Assembly (NCBI GenBank): GCA_029378245.1
Contig: JARKIF010000058.1
Span: 181,552-245,551 of the forward strand
Reading direction: 5' to 3'
Source of the DNA: Roridomyces roridus
Taxonomy: Eukaryota; Basidiomycota; Agaricomycetes; Agaricales; Mycenaceae
DNA length: 64,000 nt
Shown: piece by piece, positions 46,155 through 56,713 of the stretch
Layout of the letters: each line of letters opens with the position of its first letter
Position numbering within the stretch: the stretch's first letter is position 1
Notes under the pieces: generated by a model
What the model saw: the letters and a program-made list of their open reading frames with translations, nothing else
Told to the model about the DNA's origin: nothing
Database searches by the model: none
Made by a program: the position numbers and the translations under genes

Positions 46155-46315
46155 TGGCCACCACTGTATTTCCATGCATCATGCCACGATTCGGCGCCAA
46201 TCCATTCGGATGGTTTTGTGGCTGATTGTAACCCTCAGGCTGTACTGCCATAAAGCTGTGTGTGTCGTCCTCTTTCCTCTTCCCTCCACACTCCACCCCC
46301 CACCCTTCCTCTACC
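46155..46315 (+). promoter_or_regulatory. Upstream region of ARM copy 7, duplicated at 35.5 kb
   Basis: It carries the family box (ATTCGGCGCCAATCCATTCGG near 46189-46209), a TATA-like CATAAAG near 46249 and a pyrimidine-rich leader before the ATG at 46316. An almost identical copy lies at 35490-35665, attached to a Ty3 fragment. Confidence 0.55.
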
Positions 46316-48005
46316 ATGGCGGCCTTGCCACGAGCAGAAACCCGCGGTAGCTTGGCCAGCTGGTGGTCCGACAGCAACCCCCTGGTGGTCCAAGGCCCGA
46401 CAATCAATATTCACGCGCTGGCGAAGCCGTTGATGAGGCGGATGTATCACCGACAGGCGTTGGCTTTCATTGCGCAGGACGTTCGGGGGCGGCCGCTCTC
46501 GGAGGAGATGATCGAGATCTATACAAGCTACTTGGCGTATGTGCACGGGTTTTCAGAGAGGGGATTTCCACTGATCGCTCTCAGATGCAAATACGTATTC
46601 CTCGAGACGCAAGCCAGGGTTTTGGAGCACTTGGATGAGTGCTGGAGCTATGCCGGCGCTGTCGAACTGGCCCCAGAATTGATTCTGCGGATGTTGTGGG
46701 ACAAAACCTTGAAACACAGAGCATACTCTTTGGCCAAGACACTGCTTGCGCACAAGTTAGGGGTGCCGAACCCTCAGATCGTGGAGGATGTCGTGATTCA
46801 AAGGTCAGTCTTGGACTTACATCCCCGTGTGAGTTCTGATGACCCCTAGAGGGCATTACAACGAGACGGGGCTAGCTGAATCAATTCTGGGTGCGATCTC
46901 CGAGAGCACCGAACCCACAACAATTTTGGTGGCATTGCTCAATTCGAAAGCCGGCCATGTCACCCGGTGGGCGTGCACCCTGATTACAAATTTGGCAACA
47001 CATCCTTCCTTCGTGGGGGCAGCCCTCCGGGACTCTGAACTTCTCATCGAAATGCTGCTCAACCTTGCGCGGCAAGTCTGCCTTCGCTATTGGCTCTTCA
47101 CAAAAGCACTCATTCAATTCAACCAGGGGCCCGGACCTGGATATTTCCATCGACGCGCTTGGGGCTCTGATTCCCATTTCGCGGCACGACAGAGGTGCAG
47201 CGGCGATTGTCGCGACGAACAGACTCGGCACGATCTGGTACTCTGAATCCGTGAGAATGAACAGAGCAGCTTTCAATCTACTTGCGAGTCTCTTGGGAAG
47301 TGTAGTTCCTGGGGACCAAATTCTTGGTACAATCCCGATCGCTAGGTTGTTGGACCTTCTGCGGCAAGTTTCGATCATTTTTGTCTTTATTGACATACGC
47401 TGAATTCTCGTCAAGACGGAGCATCAAGATACTTTTTCTTCGTCCAGTTGCTGAAGACAGGGCATGTTTAGGCGCAATTCTAGACGCAGATTGGCAGAGG
47501 GAATTCCCATCGTTGCTCACGAGTCAGAGCCATCATTTCACTGCGTCTCAGACTTGTCTCCTCATTGCAAGCATCGTCGAGCACGAACCCACAAGAGCAG
47601 ACGACTTGTGGGAGGTCGCCACAAGAGAAATGTTCGGCGTACTCTGGTGAGTTCCCTTTCATTCTGCCTGCTTGAATTTGAGCGCCTGACCCAAGCCTGA
47701 CCAGGGAAAAACACGTGGATCACCAACGTCGCTATCACTGGGAACGCGGGCAAGTTCATCAAGCCATGGTTGCGCTGACTGCAAGGCAGCTTCATCAAAC
47801 CATGGCTGCACTGACTGAAATCGCAAAGCACCCACGAGGTGCCCAGGCGGTTGCTGCAGCATGCACGAGCCAGCCAATATTGATGTCCTTCCTGTCCGGG
47901 GATGAGGGTCTCAGACCTACGGTTAGAAAATTATTCGATGTCCTGGCGGCGCAGGGAGGTGAAGTTGCATCCGACAACACGCCCAGCGAGGAGCTGAGGC
48001 TCTGA
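46316..48005 (+). CDS. ARM/HEAT-repeat family protein, copy 7
   Basis: The start MAALPRAETRGSLASWW leads to GPTINIHALAKPLMRRMYHRQAL and, after a GTATGT intron, CKYVFLETQARVLEHLDE. ARM exons follow: GHYNETGLAESILGAISE, GPDLDISIDALGALIPIS, ACLGAILDADWQREFPSL and EKHVDHQRRYHWERGQVH. Two introns (donors 47072 and 47364) must be GC-AG to keep frame. The last exon contains a short internal duplication (HQAMVALTARQL then HQTMAALTEIA) and ends PSEELRL at 48005. The product is about 460 residues, shorter than copies 2 and 4, so it probably lacks the last repeats. Its promoter and first exon were copied recently to 35.5 kb. Confidence 0.8.
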
Positions 48006-48788
48006 AGTAAATGCTTTGTTCACACCGCATACAGGATGATTTTGAACTCCCATTTGTAGGAGCCAAGCGGCTCCGTTGAGCACGTGTACAATTTATGGAA
48101 CAGTTTCTTGACAATGACAGTTTCTGTAATTTCCCTTCTTTCGCGGGCAAATGTAACGGATAGACGCAAATGGGGTCGATTGGTCATGGGGGCCTCCTAC
48201 ACGCGCTCCCGAGGAACATGGCACGCGGCGGCGGGAATCACGCATCATTTGATGTCGGGAACTGTGAGATCACCAACGTGTTGACGCGTATTTGGCTGTC
48301 GTCGAACAATGGCACTCGCCGGGCTCTTGGAAAATTGAAATTCACGCAGAGTGCAGCGCGAGGACCCGAATAATCCCAATCAACTCGGTGGCGAGAGCGT
48401 CGTCTGGCCGAAGAAAATCTCAAGGGTGGCAGGCCCGGGCAAACTCCGATTCAGAGTTTGGAAACTTGAATGGTTCGAGCGAAATGGTATTCGAGAGATG
48501 TATAGCGGAACAATAAGGATTGTGTAGTATGTATGTAGTCGAGGTACCGATACAAATGCTCATAAGTAGTGGGAAGGCGAAACGGAGAATACATGACGGC
48601 GAATAATGATAGCAGAATTCGGGTTGGGTTGGGTTGAATGGGAAGCGGCGCGGCACTAGGCCAGCGGGGTGGAGGCGTCGATGCGATGCACTACTGCAAA
48701 TCGCGTTCGACAGATAATAGGCAATGGTGCCTATGGAGGGAATCAGGACAAAGTCAATGGAGGAAGACAAAGAACGCACGGCGTGCAC
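48006..48788. other. Non-coding
   Basis: Nothing is recognised. The end nearest the pheromone gene includes a segment (gaggtaccgatacaaatgctcataa near 48540) resembling the downstream regions of pheromone genes 1 and 2. Confidence 0.45.
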
Positions 48789-48941
48789 TCATGCGATGAC
48801 ACACAATCCCGTATATCCCTGGGCTTTGGTATCCGAGTCTACGAGCGGGCTCCCGTCAATGATGGTGTGCTCGTCAGCGGACGGCAAAAGGATGGCGGTC
48901 TCGTCGAGAGACGCGATGAGGGTGAGGTCGAAGGAGTCCAT
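48789..48941 (-). CDS. Mating pheromone precursor 3 (CaaX lipopeptide)
   Basis: A 50-residue frame runs from MDSFDLTLIASLDETAILL to KAQGYTGLCVIA and a stop. CVIA is the farnesylation box. DSDTK occupies the position of DSEQY and DSEAY in precursors 1 and 2, a plausible processing region. A TATA-like box lies about 100 bp upstream on the minus strand (near 49041-49050), and ACAATGG-type sites lie at 49084-49091 and 49102-49109. It is divergent from pheromone gene 4. Confidence 0.92.
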   Translation of the reverse strand: MDSFDLTLIASLDETAILLPSADEHTIIDGSPLVDSDTKAQGYTGLCVIA

Positions 48942-49496
48942 GGGTGTGATGTGCGGGGCAGTGAAAGTGGTTTGAGTGCGGGGTGGGCAAGGTGGGTGGG
49001 TGGAATGCAATTTGTGGAGCCTCGTGCGAGTGCAAAGAGGTTCTTATAGCCTACCCGGCGGCCCACGTTGTTTGGTTCAAACGAACAATGGAATTGATGC
49101 GCCATTGTTGTCCCATCAATTTGTTCGGTTGACGGCGAATTGCTTTTGTTCGGGCGGGTGGCTGTTGAGACTGCAATACAGGGCAGCTGAGGCATCGAAT
49201 GAAGTCGTATACAAGTCCCAGCAAGGAGAAAGAATACTAGTTCAAGTTGTTGAAACTTTCGACTTGTTTGCCTTTGCTTTGTTCGCGGCTCATTGTGCAC
49301 CTAATCGAGAAGACGGGACTCTTTGTTCCCGCACAATCGGTACGCGATTCTACCATTGTCCTTTGCCGAGGGGTATAAAGACCCTCGGCCGAGACGGACA
49401 TCCCCGAAAACGATCTCACTAATACCGTCATCATCCACTCTCGAGCATTTGCAACCCAAACATCCTCCTCTCTCCTACCAACCACACACACATCTA
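48942..49496. promoter_or_regulatory. Divergent promoter of pheromone genes 3 and 4
   Basis: It contains AACAATGG at 49084-49091, CCATTGTT at 49102-49109 and CCATTGTCC near 49346, all matching an HMG-box core on one strand or the other. TATA-like elements face each gene, including GGTATAAAGAC near 49373-49383 about 115 bp before the pheromone 4 start. Confidence 0.55.
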
Positions 49497-49702
49497 ATGG
49501 ACAGCTTCACCACCATTGCCCTCGAGTCCACCGGCGGCCCGCCTCTCACCAACTCGCGCTGATGCCGCATCCCGGCTCCGCGCCCCACTCGTCCATGTCC
49601 ATGTCCGCCTCCGCATCCGACTCGGATTCGGGCGTCCCACTCGACTTTGAAGTGCAGGGAGGAGGCTCGGGCGGCCAGTCGTTTTTCTGCGTCATTGCAT
49701 GA
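49497..49702 (+). pseudogene. Pheromone precursor 4, frame-disrupted
   Basis: The frame starts MDSFTTIALESTGGPPLTN like the other precursors but ends at TGA 49560-49562. In the neighbouring frame an open stretch overlapping that stop (ATG at 49562) continues MPHPGSAPHSSMSM and ends GGQSFFCVIA with TGA at 49700-49702, a complete CaaX end. A single-base indel just before 49560 would explain the break, and I found no intron that fixes it. The choices are a real loss of this pheromone, a sequencing error or programmed frameshifting. Joined, it would be roughly 67 residues. It is transcribed away from pheromone gene 3. Confidence 0.75.
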
Positions 49703-49794
49703 TGCTGTCAGAGCAGTCGATTCCGAGTACCGTTGATTCATACCCGTGCGTCCCTTCTTCCCATCCTTCTCGATTCCATTCTTATTCAACGTCT

Positions 49795-50760
49795 TACACA
49801 CTGGGACTGTTGAGATTCACTTATCCTGCCGCGCCAGGCTGCAGATTTCGTCCGCGTCTTCATGAACCATCATTGTATCCACCGTCGCCCAGCGACCCAC
49901 TCTCTTTATCATTATCTACCATTGCTCTCTCTTCATAAATACCACACAATGTATACAATCTACAATCTACAATGCCATTGTACTCTCCCGAGCCACAGTT
50001 GAACAATGGTGGATTGAGATTCAGACTCCGCATTTTGGTAGCCAAATAAACATCAACAAATCGATGTCAGCAACGTCGCCCGACCGTCGACGCTGTCGCC
50101 ACCGATGCCCTCGCTGCTTGGTCGACGTATCCCAGCAGACGTGTCGGACACCATCGCATCGACCATGAACGCCCATCGACGTCTCACACCCCTCCCCAGT
50201 ATCGATTCCCCGACGCCGTGATGCCCCTTGTCCATAAAAGCCCTCCGCTGAGGGGAGAGGGCAGGGACGGATGAGGTCGGTGTTTCAGGCGTGTGCTTGC
50301 CGCCGCATATGAGCTGGGCACGCTTCTGCTGCCTGTATGCCTCCCTTCAAGACGTCACACGACATGAGGCCTTGAGGGCATATCCGATCAGACTGACTGA
50401 CCTGCCAATCCTCCCGATTCTCCTTGTACTGACCGTTTCCCGCTGCAGGCCCTTGACGGGGAACGCACCTTGCGCACCGTTCGTCTTCTCACTACCCGGG
50501 TTTCGCAATGGGAGTTTGGGATGCAGGGCAGGAGGGCGGTCTCGTACAGATATCCACAATGGTGTGTGGCCTACGTCCCTGTCCTTCGCTCCCACTTCTT
50601 GACTCTCCGCTTCGCAGTCCGTTATGTAGTATGTTCGTCGCACAGCAATGCTACCCACACGCCTGGCTCCAGGACGTGCTTGCCTCACCGAGCCTGATCT
50701 CCACACGTCCGAGTCTCTACTTCTTCGGAGGCTCTTCCGAATGAACCCTCTGTTTCGGCT
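49795..50760 (+). repeat. Direct segmental duplication, left copy
   Basis: About 1 kb is repeated at about 53630-54600 in the same orientation. Shared landmarks include CAATGCCATTGTACTCT, GATTGAGATTCAGACTCCGC, GTCAGCAACGTCGCCCGAC and GGGATGCAGGGC. The two copies bracket ARM copy 8. No protein or RNA is recognised in it. Confidence 0.8.
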
Positions 50761-50819
50761 TTACCGTAAAGCGTGAACAATTCATTGACATTTCGCGGCG
50801 TCGTCCATTGTCTTGCTCT

Positions 50820-50935
50820 CCGGGTCGAGGAGAACTGTTGTGGCTGCCGTTGTCCCTCCATCCCAGTAGCCTCGTCGGCCAGATTTGTGAAATCCATAGT
50901 GTTTCAAGTTCCAGCAAAGTTCCAGTCTTCCAGCG
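50820..50935 (+). pseudogene. Relic of an ARM gene 3' end
   Basis: The DNA around GAGGAGAACTGTTGTGGCTG to the word GTGAAATCCATAGTG matches the last coding bases and 3' flank of ARM copy 4 (about 14,890-15,000, minus strand) and of copy 10 (about 59,500-59,560). Only this tail is present, so an ARM gene once ended here or a fragment was copied in. Confidence 0.55.
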
Positions 50936-51456
50936 CGCACAAATGTCCTTCCTTCCACCAGCACTGCGGCTTTATTTACTACCCCTGACACCGCCTGCGG
51001 AATGGACTTCTTGGGCGCTTATCCGTCGATTCGGCTCCATCTATCTTTCTTGAACATGGATCATGTCGCTGGGTTGGAGGCTCACAAGAGGCTCAGGTCC
51101 AGGCTGTGGATTCGCTGTATTTCTTAGCCAATGCTGGAACTATTCTTCTCATTACCTCCGCTCCCGCCTATTCTTGGCTCCAATCAACACCGACTGGTCT
51201 AGCAGCTGCCCAAAATTAGAGGGCTGGCAGTGTGCGTCGCTTCTCAGACGCTCGGTCCCACCACTACAGATCATGTCCCTGGAAGCTGTAGAGGGTCGTG
51301 CTGCCACTCACTCTCCGCCTTCACCCCATTCCCATGACCGCACGCTTTCGCCCGGCGCCTATCCTAGCACATGCATCATGTCACTGAGCTTCGGTGGACT
51401 GTACATTTGCTCTAGATAGAGGGCTGTGCGTCCACTCCTCCCTCTTCCCGCATCCC

Positions 51457-53463
51457 ATGCCAGCTCTTCAACGTCAGGACTCTCGTCCCAGCATTCATAG
51501 CTGGTGGTCTGATAGCAACTCCTTGCTCCACTCTGGCCCAACGATCAACCTTCATGCGGCCGCGAAGCCGTTGATGAGGTTCATGTACCACCGGCAAGCT
51601 CTTGGCCTGATCGAGTCGAATCGCGCGATACGGTTGTCTCAACCTGTCTTGGAGGACCTCTCGTCCTATCTGTTGTGGGTCTGAGCCCTTTCCGAAACGA
51701 TACTTGTGTTTTGACTCGACTAGATGCAAATACGTATCTCATCGCACGCAATGGACGGTCCTCCAGTATCTCAACTACCGCGCTCGGTGGCACGATGGCG
51801 AAGCACAAGAGATATTAAACTCCCCCGTGCTGGATCACATCCCTCAACTGTTGGTCGATGAGAATCTCCGGGAGTTGACGATTTCTCTACTCGAAACTTT
51901 GCTCGCCCGCACTCTCGGCAGATCGATGCTGTCGATCCTGGAGCCTAACACGTCCGAGTACCTTCTGCGCGGGTGCGTGCCAACCAGCCCCACCCCTCTC
52001 TTCCGGTTGTTTAATTTTCTTCAGTGATGATCCCAAGTCCCAACACGACATTTGCCTGGAAGTTACGGCGGTATTGGCTCGCTACGCCAGGCATCCGCAG
52101 GGCGAACACCCTTTGCTGCAACTCCTTGAATCAAACCGGGGTCATATGAGATGGTGGGCGTGCAAGGTCATCATTTACTTCCAGGACGCACCTGAGATGG
52201 AACGTTGGTTTCCGGCAACAAAGTTGGTGAAGCTCTTACGGCGAGTGCAACCTTCTCCCGTTTCACCATCTTCACTGAGTTTTATGTACAGAGATGAAGA
52301 TGGCGATGTTCGTGACCAAGCAACGTACGCTCTGGCTCGAGCATTCGAACGGCGTCCAGGAATTGCAGCACCCATCGTCGCGGCTGCTACACGCGAGAAT
52401 TCTGTGAAAGAGTTATGCGCAGGTTTTGCGAGAAAGCAACATTCCTTGGCACTGTCTATTCTTTTAGATCAGATTCCGATGAAGAATTGGCTGGATGACC
52501 TGAGGCAAGTCGAATATTTGCCCCGCAACAGTGTTGAAACTTTTCTGTAGCAATATGGATGAAGCTCTCGTCGAACAAACGCTCCGCAAGTTAATTCGAG
52601 TGTCACAAGACTGTGGTGGCTCCGATGCGCTCCGCTTGGCAGGCATACAGGACCATCTTCCACAGTTACTCTCCGGCGAATCAGCCTCCATCCGATCTCG
52701 CACGTGTGAGCTGGTCGACAATTTACCTGGATATCATACATGGGCACCAGATATGTTACCCACGCTCCGCGGGCTTTCGAAGTATGTTTGTTCGCCCTGG
52801 CCCCATGAATACACACTAATCTTCCGCCTCAAACAATCAGAGACGACAGCGAACCCGCTGCTATCGAACTCGCTTATGCCCTCAATCAAATGACCGAACA
52901 CCTTCATTCGGTAGGAGCGGGAGCCACGATTCTTCTAGGCACAAATATTCTCAAGGACGGCCCTTCTCGCCGTTCGCAGCGCGTGGACATCCGATACCCC
53001 CTCCGCAACTTGATCTGGACTCTGGTGAAGCACAACTGTACACATTTTGCATGCGACCCCCAGATTTGCTTGGCTCTGAAATCCGTAATTGATGCCCTTG
53101 TGGGTGCTTTGCCAATCCAGGGGCTGCTAGACTTTGTCAGGTCAGTTCGATTTTTTTCTATCCCGGAAAGTTCAACGCACTGATCGAATCTGTGATAGAA
53201 GTCAGAACGTTGAAACTGTGAAGACAGTGGCTCAAACACTAGTTCAACTTTCCCGGTGGCCAGGTGGCGTGGAGGCTCTGGTCGCTTCTCCCGACTTTAA
53301 TCGACATCTCTCTGGACTCTTCGCATCGCCCACCCGAGAGGTCCACCGCTTAGGGTGCATGCTAATGGAAAACATGACACGTTACAACTTGCGGATACAT
53401 GTTTACCCCGGAATTGTGGATGAGAAGTACGAAGGGCCATCCGGCCCATACCCCTTAGCGTGA
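51457..53463 (+). CDS. ARM/HEAT-repeat family protein, copy 8
   Basis: The ATG at 51457 gives MPALQRQDSRPSIHSWW, GPTINLHAAAKPLMRFMYHRQAL, then CKYVSHRTQWTVLQYLNY. ARM exons follow: DDPKSQHDICLEVTAVLA, DEDGDVRDQATYALARAF, NMDEALVEQTLRKLIRVS, DDSEPAAIELAYALNQMT and SQNVETVKTVAQTLVQLS, ending GPSGPYPLA at 53463. The intron with donor 52505 must be GC-AG. The GC-AG candidate after KLVKLLR is stop-free and a multiple of three, so it may be retained. The product is about 560 residues and all junctions keep frame. It belongs to the copy 4 subgroup. It sits inside mating sub-locus 2, between a pheromone gene and the receptor, bracketed by a 1-kb direct repeat. Confidence 0.82.
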
Positions 53464-53629
53464 CCCGATGCCACAGAGTGTTTGCCAAGCATGCGGCGGT
53501 CGTCCCGGCGGATAAACCGACATTTCGGAGGCATGGCTTAATTCTTTTTAGTCAGCTTATTTTTGTTTAGTCCAATTCGCCCAACGGCTTCTCACAGACG
53601 TCGCCCATACTTCCACTAATATATGATTG

Positions 53630-54600
53630 GCATGCATTCATTGTGCACTGCCAGGCTGCAAATTTCGCCCGCTTCGTACTTGATCCCGTGTATCTACCAC
53701 TACCAGCGACTCTCTTCATCATTATTTCCACTCAAATTTGACTCAAATACAATGCACTTTACACTCCTACAATGCCATTGTACTCTACCAAAGCGACCGC
53801 CACTTGCAGTCGAACAATGGTTGATTGAGATTCAGACTCCGCATTGTTCCGTGGTGGCCAAATAAACATCAACAGATCCTTGTCAGCAACGTCGCCCGAC
53901 GCTGTCGCCACCGATGCCCTCGCTGCTTGGTCGACGATCCCAGTCGACGTGTTGGACACCATCGCCTTAACTATGAACATCCCATCGACGTCCCACACCG
54001 CTCCCCAGTCTCCACTTCCCGACACTCGTGGATGCCCCTTCTCGATAAAAGCCCTCTGCTCCGTGTGACTTGGCTCGTCGACGCTCCACACGGCTTCCGA
54101 CTTCATTGTACCCGCTGGCTGTTGAAGGCATGAGCGGCGCCAACGGCTGCGGGCACAGGGGGACAAGACGAGGTCCGGCATGACGGCGCATATCCGATGA
54201 GACTGACGAGGGCATGCCGGTGTGTATCCTCCCTCCCTCCTCCCTCCTCTCCTTGCACTATCCCAACCTGACCGTTTTCCGCTCCAGCCCTTGACGGGAC
54301 TGTACCTTGCGCACCGCCCGTCTCCTCACTATCCGGGTTTCGCGATGGGAGGTTGGGATGCAGGGCGGGAGGGCGGTCTCGGAGAGATATTTACAATGGT
54401 GTGTGGCCTACGTTTCTGTTCCTTGCTCCGAGAGTTCCTGACTGTCTGTTTCGCAGTTCGTTGTGTAGTATGTCCGTCGTAGTACCAATGCTACCCACAC
54501 GCCTGGCTCCAGGACGTGCTTGCCTCCCCGAGCCTCATCTCCACCTGCCTTTACGTCTCCCGGATGGACCCTCCGTTTCAGCTTTACCGTAAACAATAAG
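53630..54600 (+). repeat. Direct segmental duplication, right copy
   Basis: This is the partner of 49795-50760, diverged by scattered substitutions and small indels. The right end approaches the promoter of receptor 2. Confidence 0.8.
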
Positions 54601-54806
54601 CAGTATACGCATCATTGACATTCGGGGCGTCGTCTATTGTCTTCCTCTTCGGGACAATTCGCGGTCCCCGCTGCAAGCTCTCCTCCTCTCCTCTTCCTCC
54701 CTCTCCTCCGCTACCAGTATTGTGGCGCTTGTGGCTCGCCTTGAGCGCTTGAGCACCATTACGGCTCGGAGCATCACACCTCGGTGATGGCGGTGTTTCG
54801 GCCATC

Positions 54807-54948
54807 CCATTGTTCGATCGGCGCTTGCGCTCGGCCCTCGGTCACATAATACGCTCTTATTGTAATTGTTCGCCATGACTTGTATTTCTTCTTTTTATAC
54901 CGGACCAAACGGCATCCGCTCTTTCCCTTTCCCTCTCCCACCACCGTC
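54807..54948 (+). promoter_or_regulatory. Promoter of receptor 2
   Basis: CCATTGTT at 54807-54814, an HMG-box-type core as seen before receptor 1 and the pheromone genes, and a T-rich TTTTTATACC at about 54891-54900 lie within 150 bp of the ATG at 54949. Confidence 0.5.
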
Positions 54949-56447
54949 ATGACCTACGCCGAACTCTACCCTCTCTACCCCGTCTTTGCCTTCATCGGCT
55001 TCGTCATCGTCCTCATTCCCTTACCCTGGCATCTTCAGTCGTGGAACTCGGGGACGTGCCTGTTTATGATATGGACCGCGCTCGCCTGCCTCAATAATTT
55101 CGTCAACTCTATCGTGTGGCACGGAAATGTCGTCGACTGGGCACCCGTTTGGTGTGATATTTGTGCGTCACCCGTCGTGCATTTTGTTTTCTTGCTGATG
55201 GGATATGCAGCGACTCGATTTGCTGTCGGTGCGAATGTAGCTATCCCAGCTGCGTCGTTGTGTATCAACCGTCGGTTGTATGTCATCGCGCGGTGCAAGT
55301 CGGTGGGAGTTACCAAGGCGGAGGTGCGTCGTGACTCGAGCTTCGTCCCTGCAGTCTAGCTGATCTTTTGCACAGAAACGTCGCACGATAATGATAGACT
55401 GCGCCATCGGCATTGGCATTCCTCTCTCTCAGATGGTTCTACGTGCGTCGACCGCCTCTTTTCGTAGTACCATGCTCATTTTTTCACAGAATACATCGTC
55501 CAAGCTCACCGCTACACTATACTCGAGGATATTGGGTGCTTCCCCAACACGTTCAACACTCCTTTAGCCTACCTACTCACCTACCTATGGCCAAACACCA
55601 TCGCGCTCCTGTCTGCCTACTACTGCAGTACGTAACAATACCTCGTCTTCCCCAACGCTTGAATCTAACATTCCACCCAGTTCTCTGCCTCCGCGAATTC
55701 AACCGCCGCCGCGCCCAATTCGCCTCCATCCTCAAATCCTGCTCCACCCCAAATCCCTTTCCCCCGTCCTCCCCAACGGCCCCAGCATTCACCCCCGCCC
55801 TAAGCCCCAGCCGCTACTTCCGCCTCATGGCCCTCGCCACTCTCCAACTCACATTCAACACCCCCGTCGCTGCGTACAGCGTCTACAAACTCCTCACCAA
55901 CAAGCAGATGCAGCCGTGGATCTCCTTCTCTGCTACGCACGCGCATTTCAGCGAAGTCGATCGACTGAATTCGGCTGTGTGGCGCGCGGATACGGGGAGG
56001 GAGGTTACGGTTGAGCTGGGGAGGTGGACGGATGTTTGGTGTGCGTTTGTGTTTTTTGCGTTCTTTGGGTTTGCGGAGGAGGCGAGGAGGTGGTATGTGT
56101 TGGCGTTTGGCAGGGTGCGGAGGAGGTTTGGGATGGAGAAGGTGCGATTGCCGTGGGGAAGCAGCAGCGGCAAGGGGTCGCAAAAGGAAGAGGCGACGCC
56201 CGTCCTCCCTGTGTACCTCCCGCCGAGTCCCGGGAAGGGAAAACATTATCCTCACTCCCACTCCCATTCCTTTGGGTCGTCACTTCCGGCGTACGAGAAG
56301 ACCCTCCTCGCTACACCCGAGTCGTCCACGACACAATTACCATTGCACGATATCGAGCTCGGTGTGCATACGCCCTCACCGACGCCCTCACCGATGCCCT
56401 CGACGCCGACGTCGGCTAATTTCCTCCTTTCCCAGTCGAAGGCGTGA
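54949..56447 (+). CDS. STE3-like pheromone receptor 2 (B mating type)
   Basis: Exons by eye: 54949-55162, 55211-55323, 55376-55442, 55490-55627, 55681-56447, giving about 432 residues. It starts MTYAELYPLYPVFAFIG, followed by VLIPLPWHLQSWNSGTC, NSIVW, APVWCDIS, IPAASLCINRRLY, an extracellular IVQAHRYTILEDIGC and a seventh helix AFVFFAFFGFAEEARRWY. The cytoplasmic tail of about 110-120 residues is Ser/Pro-rich and ends LLSQSKA. It has one more intron than receptor 1, but exons 2 and 3 are the same length (113 and 67 nt), so the two are paralogues. It binds a farnesylated pheromone at the plasma membrane and couples to a heterotrimeric G protein. The frame is intact. Confidence 0.95.
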
Positions 56448-56713
56448 TGTCGATCTTTCGATGATACTTATGATTTTCGGACTCTACTTTGGACGGCTTG
56501 ATGTCGTCTTGCTCCTTCATGATCACTTTTACGCTACGATACTTTGAATGATTCGGACGAAATATATCAGTATATACGCTTGTACTTATAATATTAATAT
56601 GCATACATTGGACGCACCAACTAGTGGAAGGCTTCGTCGTCCTCGACTAGCGGCGGGCCAATTGTGGATTCTGGAATGTGAAAACGCCCTGAATACAGAA
56701 CTCTCCTTAGAGA

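Larger units (their letters stand above)
43547..46315. other. AT-rich non-coding region with MITEs
   Basis: No gene is supported. It contains a TIR element (44483-44967), two similar pyrimidine-rich blocks followed by TATA-like A/T runs (45130-45180 and 45470-45530), and a perfect hairpin (45709-45750). From about 46155 it is the promoter of ARM copy 7. Base composition is visibly more A/T-rich than that of the mating-type sub-loci. Confidence 0.55.

Noticed and set aside
49795..54600. Possible extra pheromone genes in the 1-kb direct repeats
   Set aside because: Short frames with charged or Ser-rich ends occur (for example one ending ALCSV), but none ends in a proper CaaX box in any frame I read.
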